Positions 55,702 through 64,000 of a stretch of 64,000 nt of DNA are shown here, piece after piece. Origin of the DNA: Humulus lupulus. Its lineage: Eukaryota; Streptophyta; Magnoliopsida; Rosales; Cannabaceae. Under the pieces are notes generated by a model. The model was given only the letters and a program-made list of their open reading frames with translations. It was not told the DNA's origin and did not search any database. Location: contig NC_084796.1 in assembly GCF_963169125.1 (NCBI RefSeq), positions 214,027,948 through 214,091,947 of the forward strand, in the 5' to 3' direction. Each line of letters opens with the position of its first letter. The first letter of the stretch is position 1. Position numbers and translations under genes: made by a program.

Positions 55702-56976
55702 TGTAACATCCCAAATTCCCTAATAAGGCTTAGTGCCTTGATTAGGGGGGGGGGGGGTGGGGGTAGGAGGGCAATAATTGATTTAATTGCATTATTATAT
55801 GATGATATGCATGATTATATGAATTATGTGAGTTATATTATAATATGACTATATTGGCATGTTTAGGTGTATTAAGCATGCATGTGGGCCTGTTTCCTAT
55901 TAGAAAGGCATTTTCATAATTTGGCCTGTTGAGGGCATGTTTGTATATGTGTGTGTGTGTGCATATTGATTGAGACCACATTATTATGTGGATATGTTTG
56001 AGTTATTTGGCACGAGACGATCCTAGGAAGCAAGTAGTGGTTTACTCACAACGGGGAGAAATACCTGGCTCGGGGGGCGAGCCAATGGGTATTTTGGGTG
56101 ATCTGGAAAGTCATCGAGACTCATTATAGCGTGAGTCGTATTTTGAGAGAAATAGAAATATTCCGCGTTTAGTGGAATTATTTGGGGAAATTTTAGCATA
56201 GATCGGGATTAGAGAGTGAAAATGACATTTTTGCCCTTATGGGGTGTGGAGAGAGAAGTAGGTTGAGTGGGGGCATTTTGGTCATTTGGGACTATTCGAA
56301 TATAAGGGTTCAGCTGAGTTCATTAACTCAGGAGAAACACAATCTCACTCTCATTTTCTCTCTCGTTCTCTCTTTACGCTTGTTAGAGTTTTCGAAGGAA
56401 ACTCGAGTTTTAGAGCTCGGATTCAAGCGAGGTTAGAGTCATAACGATTCTAGGGAAGATTAGAAGCTTGATAGCCTAGGAATTTAGCTGGAAAATGACT
56501 GTATCAGAGGTAATTTGAGCTTTAAGTTTCTGAGTTTTTGTTTTCTTTAAATTTTTTAAGCTTGATTGAATGTTATGGTTTTGTGGAGTTTTTGATTCAT
56601 TTAAGAGTTCGGTTTTGTTGCCTGTGATGTACTAATGATGTTCTGGAACTCAGTTGGAGGTTTGGCACTGTTATTAGAGTGAATTTTAGAGGAATTATCT
56701 CAAAGAAAGTTTGAAAAACTGGGTTCACGGGGTCGCGCTGCAGTACTCATGAACCCAGGAGCCTCGGCGGTTCCCTAAACCGCCATCGTGACGCGACCCG
56801 TGTCAAACAAAAGAGAGGGTGGGCTCTCTGACTTGAGGAGAGTCGTGGTGCCTGTGAGGGGCACCGCGGCAGCTCAAAATGGGAATTTTGTCCAAGTCAG
56901 GTTTTGGGTGGCGGGAATTCAAACCTAAAGGCTCGGGAAGGATTCTACAACCCGGTTTAATAGAATTCAAGGTCTC
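55702..56976 (+). mobile_element. Chromovirus LTR, copy 7, 3' truncated
   Basis: Begins TGTAACATCCC inside the copia A integrase region. It runs through CTCGGATTCAAGCGAGG, the GC-rich cassette (56725-56880) and CTACAACCCGGTTTAATAG to about 56976, then stops: the last 1 kb or so of the LTR is missing. It is followed at once by copia C LTR sequence. A run of 13 G stands at 55745-55757. Confidence 0.88.
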
Positions 56977-57850
56977 ATAATAATAATGATGATGATGATG
57001 ATTAAAGACAAAGTCTTACATTTCATTTTAAAATCCTTTTCAAAATGTTTTATTAATTAATTAAATAAAATAAAAAACCAATAACGGATCACCATCAGTA
57101 GTGCTACACGCATAGGGCAGTCCAAGAAGCCTATGCGTGTGGCACTCTCCTTGAAAAAATGAGATTTGATTTTTTCATGCATTTTTATTTTAATTAATTA
57201 ATAATTAGAAATTCAAATAAGGTATCATCTTTTTAAGGAAAAGATAACAACTTAAATTTCAAAATTCAAAATTTGAATTTCTATTATCATCTTATTAATA
57301 ATTAAATAAATATAATAATCAAAACAAATTTTGACTATCCATATTTATAATTTCGCACTTAAATGAAATAATTGATTAAAATCAATTTCTTTTATTTCTA
57401 CACAATTTAGAAAATTGCACAAATGCAATAATAAATTGTGTAATTTCACTTATCACATAATTGCACATTTATCTCGAAGAATAAATATTCTCTCAAATAG
57501 CTCATTCATAGTTTGACCCTTATATCAACTCTTACTTTGATTAATGTTGATAGAGTCGCCTCGGGGACCTATGGACTAATAATTCCAAGCTCCAATAAAT
57601 AAAAGATTATTAACCAAAATTCTTTGATTCAATAATCATATTTATTAATCTCATGATTATTCCACTATAAATATGAGCCTACACTCTTGAGAATTAAAGA
57701 TATATATTTACTGAGTACTTTATTATAACCATAAAGTGTCCATTGATATAATCATTACATAAGCTACATAAATGTAATAATTGAATTCATTCATTTATTT
57801 CATTAAAACCATTGTCAACTACAATTACTTTAAGGGCACAATTCCCAAAA
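56977..57850 (-). repeat. Copia C 3' LTR, truncated
   Basis: Homologous to the right part of S1 (from about 52010 to 53580). The right end is ATTCCCAAAA, the counterpart of ATTCCGAACA. The left roughly 530 bp, with the TGTT terminus, are missing at the junction with chromovirus LTR copy 7. Confidence 0.8.
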
Positions 57851-57865
57851 ATCTCCCACTTGCCC
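57851..57865 (-). other. Copia C polypurine tract
   Basis: On the minus strand GGGCAAGTGGGAGAT directly before the 3' LTR. Confidence 0.75.
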
Positions 57866-58440
57866 TAAAGCAAATGAGGCATTTCCCTCAACCTCATGCT
57901 TCTTACATGACCCTGAAAAGATTTAATAGATAAAGTCTTTGTGAATGGATATGCAAGATTATCTTCAGAGGCAATATTCAAGACAGTAACATCTCCTCGG
58001 TTGACTATCTCTCGGATCAAGTTATATTTCCTCTCGATGTGCTTTCCCCTCTTGTGACTTCTGGGTTCCTTTGAATTAGCTACTTCCCCACTATTATCAT
58101 AGTACAGAACAAGTGGTTGATCCATGCCTGGAACAACTTCCAGATCAATATAGAACTTCTTGAGCCATACAGCCTCTTTAGCTACCTCACAAGATGCTAT
58201 GTATTCGGCTTCCAAGGTGGAGTCTACAATGTTGGATTGTTTAATACATCTCCAAACTACAACACCTCCTCCAAGTGTGAAAACTGATCCAGATGTTGAC
58301 TTTCGACTATCTTTGTCTAATTGAAAATCAGAATCAGTATATCCAGTGGGGTTCAGGTCTCCACCTGAATACACAAGCATGTAATCTATAGTATGTCTAA
58401 GATACTTGAGAATATTCTTTACTATTGGCGAATGACTCAA
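57866..58440 (-). pseudogene. Copia C RNase H
   Basis: Open frame of 191 codons: PIVKNILKYLRHTIDYMLVY, SGGDLNPTGYTDSDFQLDKD, SRKSTSGSVFTLGGGVVVWR, IVDSTLEAEYIASCEVAKEA, LYYDNSGEVANSKEPRSHKR, HIERKYNLIREIVNRGDVTV and a normal end at SMRLREMPHLL. The acidic residues of the fold (TDSDF, EAEY, YDNSG) are visible. This domain itself is intact; its upstream frame is not. Confidence 0.88.
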
Positions 58441-59400
58441 TCCTGGATTGGATTAATAACGGCTGACTATCCCTACTGCATAACAGATGTCAGGTCTGGT
58501 GCATAACATTGCATACATCAGACTGCCTACTGCAGAGGCATAGGGATACTGTCTCATGTCCTCCTCTTTCTGAGGTGTTTGTGGACATTTTTCTTTAGAC
58601 AATTTAACTCCTGATAGGGTAGGCACAGTGTCTTTCTTTTAGTTTTGCATGCCAAAGCGTTCTAGCACTTTGTCAATATAAGTTGCTTGAGACAGTGCCA
58701 AAATTTTGTTCTTTCGATCTTTACAGATCTGAATTCTGAAAACATATTTGGCTTCTCCCAAATCCTTCATTTGGAATTTCTCAGCTAACCATTTCTTTAC
58801 TTTTGATAATGTTTATATGTCATTCCCAATGAGTAGAATATCGTCAGTGTAAAGAATGAAGAATACCACAATCTTATCTTTGATTTGTTTGTAAACACAA
58901 GGTTCATCAATGTTTTGTTCAAAATCAAACGTTTTGATTGTTTCATCAAATCTTAGATTCGAAGATCTCAAAGCTTGTTTAAGTCCATAAATAGACTTAA
59001 GAAGCTTGCAAACTTTTTGCTCCTGGCCTTTAACTTCGAACCCTTCTGGTTGAGACATGTAAATGGTTTCGTCAAGATAGCCATTCAGAAAAGTTGAATT
59101 AACGTCCATTTTCCAAATCTCATAATCCATGCAAGCAGCTATGGATAAGAGTATGAGGATAGATTTGAGCATGGCCACAGTTGAAAAAGTTTCTTCATAA
59201 TCAACTCCTTGTTTTTGTGTGTAGCCTAGCTTTGAAAGTCTGTACTTTCCCATATGCTCCTCTTTTCTTCTTGAATATCCATTTGCAACAAATATGTTTA
59301 ACATTTTCAGGTGGTTCTTCAAGAGTCTAGACAGAATTGGAATAAATCGATTCCATATCAAGGTCCATGGCGTTTAGACAATTTTCTTTGTCACAATCTT
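58441..59400 (-). pseudogene. Copia C reverse transcriptase
   Basis: Frame 59361-58813: RLSKLGYTQKQGVDYEETFS, SILILLSIAACMDYEIWKMD, VNSTFLNGYLDETIYMSQPE, KVCKLLKSIYGLKQALRSSN and FFILYTDDILLIGNDI. The catalytic box reads YTDD, so both aspartates are kept. After a stop near 58812 the frame goes on with KKWLAEKFQMKDLGEAKYVF, LALSQATYIDKVLERFGMQN and MYAMLCTRPDICYAVGIVSR to stops near 58455. Three or more stops in all. Confidence 0.9.
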
Positions 59401-59648
59401 CCATTGCATCTTTATATGTCAATGGATCATCTTTGTTTGTGTCAGACACAAGCATCTGAACTTCATGCTCATAACGTACTGGTTGTTTACCAACCCTCCC
59501 ACTACGACGAAGCTCTCTATTGTTCTAACTAGAACTAGCGATATCCTCTGGCCGTTTTTCATTTGTCAATGTTAGTGATTGGTCTTGTTTACTTTAGACC
59601 ATTTCCTCAAGTATGACTTTACTTTGAGGTTTTTGATTATTTATATAG
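59401..59648 (-). other. Copia C integrase-RT linker
   Basis: Low-complexity, acidic stretch expected between integrase and RT. Fragments such as QPVRYEHEVQMLVSDTNKDD can be read on the minus strand, with stops; the matching part of element A is YEHEAYALVFDTDKDDPL. Confidence 0.6.
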
Positions 59649-60750
59649 TCATGCTCTAGAAAAGTAGCATTTGTTATCTTTAGGAATATAAAATATACCA
59701 CATTTTGTTTCTTTGGAATATCCTACAAACATGCACACTTCAGTGCGTGACTCCAACTTCCTAGTCTTTCCTTTAAGCACGTGTGCAGGACAACCCCATA
59801 TACGGAAATGACGTAAACTAGGTTTAGTACCATTCCATAATTCCAATGATATTTTCTGAATAGACTTAGATGGAATAACATTGAGTATGTATAAAGAACA
59901 TTTTATTGCATAACCCCATAATGTTAAAGGCAATGATGAGAAATTAATCATCGATCTAACCATATCCAATAAGGTTCTGTTCTGCCTTTCTGAAACACCA
60001 TTTTGTTATGGTGTTCCAGGTGAAGTGAGTTGGGATCAAATTCCATGCTCATATAAATGGTCCTCCAATTCATAATCTAAGTACTCTCCACCTCGATTTG
60101 ATCGAAGTAATTTTAGTAATTTACCTAATTGCTTTTCAGCTTCTGCTCGGAATTCTTTAAACTTACCATAGGTTTCGGATTTCCTTTGCATCAAGTATAG
60201 GTAACCATATCTTGAATAATTGTCAATCAAAGTGACGAAATATTCAAAACCTCCTCTAGCTTGGACATTTAGTGGACCACAAACGTTTTTATGTACAAGT
60301 TGAAGTGGTTCTGTGGCTATTGAACCTTTATCAGAGAAAGGTCTCTTGGTCATTTTGCCTTCTAGGTAGGATTCACAAACTGGGAGAGAACCAATAGATA
60401 GTTCTCTTAAAGGACCATCCTTTGTTAGTCTGTTAATTATGTCTAGACCAATATGTCCCAGTCTCAAATGCCACAGATATGTTTCACTATTGGAATCTAT
60501 CTTCTGTCTTTTAATAGATCTGGGATTTGTAATTTTAAATAATTCATAATTATAAAAATGCTCGACATTGGACTCTAACTTGTAAAGTCCACCTTTAGAA
60601 TTTTCAGAACAAATGTCAAAACCATATTTCAAAATAACAATCGAATTATTATTAAAAGAAATATTAAAACCTTGTTCATGCAATTTTGATAAGGAAAATA
60701 AATTTCTAGTAAATCTAGGAATAAAATAAACATTGTCCAATACAATAAAT
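59649..60750 (-). pseudogene. Copia C integrase
   Basis: Two frames, 60740-60036 and 59969-59649. The zinc domain is WHLRLGHIGLDIINRLTKDG and VCESYLEGKMTKRPF, where the second cysteine is tyrosine. Core: ARGGFEYFVTLIDNYSRYGY, LLRSNRGGEYLDYELEDHL (the catalytic D of RSD is N) and NGVSERQNRTL before MDMVRSMINFSSLPLTLWGY (E kept). A TAA in place of a glutamine codon lies near 60008. The C-terminal part ends ESRTEVCMFVGYSKETK and stops at 59649. Two of the key residues are lost. Confidence 0.88.
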
Positions 60751-61150
60751 TTATTATTATAAAAAATAGGCGACCTTTTCCAAATTTAGCTGTCGAGATC
60801 TCATGTCCACTTCCAACTCTCATGGTCACCTCTCCATGAGACAGCTTCCTCGAAATACTAAGACTCTGCGAAGAAAAACAAACATGATTAGTGGCTCTGG
60901 AATCAACTATCCAAGATGAAAAATCACGTTCCAGTAAACAAGATTCTAAAACAAGCAAATCAAATTTATCCTTCTTTTTGTCTTTCAGTTCAGCTAGGTA
61001 CTTAGGACAATTCATTTTCCAATGACCGTCAACTCCATAATGAAATAATGATCCTTTCGGTTCCTTCTTTTTGGAGTTCTTTGCAAAATTATTCTTCTTG
61101 GAAGATTTGTTGGTCTTCTCTGGTTGTTTGTCCTTTTTCTTGTCATTTCC
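60751..61150 (-). pseudogene. Copia C zinc knuckle and protease
   Basis: A degenerate knuckle reads FHYGVDGHWKMNCPKYLAEL at about 61050-60990: the H and last C remain, but both first cysteines are gone. The protease follows: SSWIVDSRATNHVCFSSQSL and MRVGSGHEISTAKFG. The active-site D-S-G is D-S-R, the same change as in element D. A frame change separates it from integrase. Confidence 0.8.
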
Positions 61151-61830
61151 TTTGCCACCCTTCCTTATCTTAGAATTACCATTTTAAGTGGAAGGCTTGG
61201 TTTCAACAATATTTGCCTCCTCAACCTTGGTGGAACTTTTGTTTAGAGACTCAAAAGTTTGCAACTTATTTAGCAGTTGGGTCATATTGTACTTCAACTT
61301 GTTCATAACATAGTTGGTAGTGAATGTCGATAAAGTTGGTGTGAGCAATTCAAGTATCACAGTTACTTGAGTACTCTCATCGATCGCACCATGGATTTTA
61401 GCATCGTGCAATATGTTGATCATGTCTAGGACATGTTCTCTGACGAAAACATTTTTCTTCATTTTCATATTCATGAAGCTTCTATCATGTCTGCACTTAT
61501 CAGATTGCTAGCCAAACATGCCTTGTAGAGATTCTCAAATCTCATAAGCTGTTTCAATTCAACGGTTTCAAACATCTTTCTGAGCACATCGCTCATACTA
61601 GAAAGCATATAACATTTGGCCTTATTGTTAGATAAGATTTAATTGTCATATTTTTCTCTAGCATTTTTGGCAGCAGTGAGAGCGGGATCCTCAGGACATT
61701 CCTTATTAAGGACAAACATATGGTTTTCACATATCAAAACAATGTTCATGTTTGATTTCCATTTCATGTAGTTATCACCAGTCAATTTCTCATTAGCAAG
61801 TAAAGCAGTTATAGGATTTGGATTGGACAT
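61151..61830 (-). pseudogene. Copia C gag
   Basis: ATG at 61830 (MSNPNPITALLANEKLTGDN, then YMKWKSNMNIVLICENHMFV), the usual start of copia gag proteins (LTGDNYxxWKxxM). Stop at about 61639, then another frame with MKKNVFVREHVLDMINILHD, SFTTNYVMNKLKYNMTQLLN and KLQTFESLNKSS. Missing or shifted parts lie between 61480 and 61640. Would form the capsid shell. Confidence 0.85.
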
Positions 61831-63581
61831 ATTACTGAAAATTAAATAAACAAAATATAATGAATTAATGCATATAATAAATATCAGTTTATATTTGGAA
61901 TAGTAAACATGATGCATGAATGCAACAGATAAAATAACACACAAAAAATAGTTACTAGTCCACGATATATTAATTTGAAAATTAATGGACCACCTTAGGG
62001 TAGGTCAGACTAATCACAAATTAATCTTGAGATAAGATCTCAACTCCATAAGTGAAAACTTAAAAACTCATTTTTCTCTTTTGACTTATGAATTACCATT
62101 AGTTTGGTCAAGATGCACTAGTCGTGCTCGAAAGCCTAGTTACATCTTCAGAGTGTAACCCATTATTTTTTTATTAATGACTTAACTCAAGAGTGTACCT
62201 TAAGGTCAGTCAAACTTGAAATACATCACTAATTTTATTCTCTTATGAGAAGTCAACCTTGAGATAAAATAAACATATTTGGAAACCTTTCCTTAGGGAG
62301 GCTGCAAACGGAGGCGACACGAGGCCTTTCCTATGCCTCTCGGTGTTCAACCAATAATGGAGACCGTGGGACTTATTTTCATAATTCCCTCTCCCCATCA
62401 TTATTAAAAAAATGTGTTTTTTCTCAAAATCAATATTTTTCAATTTGTAAAACTAATTAAATAAATTTTACCAAATGATATTCTAATAAATATTAATCCA
62501 ATTATGCAAAATAAATAATTGTGTCCTAGATTTTATTTTGCCTTTTTAAATAGAATATCATTTAATTTAATAAAAAAAATTTATTAAATAAGAAAATAAA
62601 CAACTTTAAATTCTTTTTACCATCTTAACTAATTAAGACTAAATTAATTATATGAGTTATCAAATAAAAACATATAATCAATCCTAAGCATGTTTCTAAA
62701 AATACATGCTTAATATGTATGGCATGATATCATGCATGATAAAGTATTAAACAATTTAATCATGTTCAAACAAATAAATAAATAGATACGGGTTGGGTGC
62801 TTTGGGTATTTCTAGAAAATTACAACACTTGCAAAAACTAAACAAAAATAATTAAACTAACTAAGGTCTAATGAAGAGCAACTCATTTGATCTTGGACCT
62901 TCTCTTTTAGTCTTTGGATCATTACCATTTTAATTATCCATTATGAATTAAATAACCTTTTAATTATTTTAAACAACTTTAAAATAATCAAACTTTGGGT
63001 TTTAATACCCAACAAGTTATTGAGGCCCAATTGGAATTTGGACTCGCCACAATTAACTCAAAAATTATAATTAAAACACTTTTAATTATATTGTGCTTAA
63101 AATGGCCCTAATGGGTGTGTCAATGGTGGGCGGCGGCCGAAGGCCATAGATGGCTGGCAAGGGTGAGGGATGCAGGTGCGCTGGGGCGCAAGGCCACAGG
63201 GTGCGCAGGCACGCTAGGTGCGGGGCCACGGGGTGCGCAGGCGCACTAGGCGTGGGGTCGCGGGATGCACAGGCGCCCTAGGCATAGGGCCATGGGGTGC
63301 GCAGGCTCGGGCCTCGAGGTTCGAGCTCGAGGCTCGAGCCACACCAAATTTTTTTAAGAATTTAAAAATAAATTACAAAATTCCTATGCCCCAAATTGGC
63401 TTACAATTTTTGTATATCTAGAAAATTTAAGAACTTTTCCTAACCCAAAAACACCATGAAAATCAACCCTTAAGAACATAAATGATTCATACATAAACAT
63501 CCATCAATTCATGTATTAAACATAATATAAAAAATGCATATGATACCCACACAGTAATTAACATATGCAGGGATTAAAGAT
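61831..63581 (-). other. Copia C leader, unusually long
   Basis: About 1.75 kb between primer site and gag ATG, AT-rich with no coding content. It contains the GC-rich 32-bp tandem repeat at 63192-63319. Confidence 0.6.
63192..63319. repeat. 32-bp GC-rich minisatellite in copia C leader
   Basis: Three full units and one partial: starts at 63192, 63224, 63256 and 63288. Consensus GGCCACGGGGTGCGCAGGCG then CACTAGGCGTGG. The surrounding leader is AT-rich, so the block stands out sharply. Confidence 0.85.
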
Positions 63582-63594
63582 GGCTCAGGTACCA
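63582..63594 (-). other. Copia C primer-binding site
   Basis: On the minus strand TGGTACCTGAGCC, two bases from the LTR end. It matches 10 of 12 positions of the initiator-Met tRNA complement TGGTATCAGAGC. Confidence 0.65.
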
Positions 63595-63596
63595 AT

Positions 63597-64000
63597 TGTT
63601 AGGAATAGTTCCTAGTGCGTAGCGGATAATACAATAATGGTAGTATTGTATCCAACAAAAAAATTTCATATAAACAAATTTATATGAGGATCCTTTAATA
63701 TGCAATATATTAATCAATATAATACGTATATGTGAAAATAATACGAAATGATTTACCTCTTGTAGCCTATCAAGAATCATTGAATCTTTTCGTATATATT
63801 TCGATCTTCCTATCCTCACTAGAGTACTCAAACCTAGATCTTCCAAGATGGTCTCTACACCTCAAGATGTGGATGGGCACATAGAGAACAAGAATCAATA
63901 TTTATGATTCAAAATTATTCTCATCGCATGAGACTCTTGATTATAGGCTAGAGAGAAATGTTTTTCTTTTGTATGAAAAAGATGATACTTTCTTCTTTGT
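63597..64000 (-). repeat. Copia C 5' LTR, cut by window end
   Basis: Starts (plus orientation) TGTTAGGAATAG. ATTTACCTCTTGTAGCCTATC at 63751 and the CACATAGAGAAC block at 63878 recur in the S1 and A LTRs. Confidence 0.88.

Larger units (their letters stand above)
56977..64000 (-). mobile_element. Ty1/copia element C, minus strand, running off the window
   Basis: 3' LTR (partial) 56977-57850, polypurine tract on the minus strand at 57851-57865, polymerase 57865-60900, gag to 61830, leader 61831-63581, primer site and 5' LTR from 63597 to the window end. Gene order gag, protease, integrase, RT, RNase H marks it as Ty1/copia. It is closely related to element A. It carries stops and frameshifts throughout. 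The right LTR end and the target duplication lie outside. Confidence 0.9.

Noticed and set aside
63218..63421. Plus-strand frame through the GC-rich repeat (MRGHGVRRRTRRG...)
   Set aside because: Arises from the 32-bp minisatellite; the period is not a multiple of three and the sequence lies in an element leader.

Overview
This is a nuclear segment of a flowering-plant genome, most likely a eudicot. I cannot name the species. It holds no recognisable host gene. Almost everything is transposable-element DNA: Ty3/gypsy elements of the Tat and chromovirus (Tekay/Del-like) types, Ty1/copia elements, an L1-type LINE, one end of a CACTA DNA transposon, and a nuclear copy of mitochondrial DNA carrying atp8. 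Every retroelement is damaged, so the coding entries are pseudogenes unless stated otherwise.

Layout. 1-605 is the 3' part of a Tat accessory (normally antisense) gene. About 1540-2364 is the right end of a CACTA element with many short palindromes. 4155-11912 is a Tat element (T1) that has lost all of pol and has a chromovirus solo LTR (4668-7054) in its left LTR. 14191-29792 is a second Tat element (T2) with gag, RT, two RNase H domains, integrase and a long antisense gene; three chromovirus LTRs are nested in it (15871-16937, 17576-19985, 27366-29676). 29966-55701 is the scattered body of a minus-strand copia element (A). Into A have gone a whole chromovirus (D, 30629-45051), a LINE (45547-50328), a copia solo LTR (51477-53580) and a truncated chromovirus LTR (55702-56976). 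D itself contains two solo LTRs (34198-35997, 37773-40127) and the mitochondrial insert (about 43328-44319). 56977-64000 is a second minus-strand copia element (C) that runs off the window. Most insertions are confirmed by matching target-site duplications, so the order of events can be read.

The most interesting signal is the antisense gene in T1 and T2. In both elements it lies between the gag/pol side and the 3' LTR on the opposite strand. In both it has a TATAAATA box about 700 nt upstream of the first ATG, a long 5' intron with a GTAAGT donor (412 and 472 nt), a shared AGATL...YF protein motif, and a phase-1 intron at the same place in the protein. T1 lost its polymerase but kept this gene's promoter and 5' half. 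The existence of extra antisense ORFs in Tat elements is known; the conserved promoter and intron layout is what I read here.

Other points: a chromovirus LTR array of a TGACT-AT-AGTCA palindrome spaced about every 50 bp, GC-rich palindromic cassettes and splice-donor-like sites at matching positions in several chromovirus LTRs, an open atp8 reading frame with an unusual N-terminus, a 32-bp GC-rich minisatellite in the copia C leader, and mainly G-to-A loss of catalytic residues.
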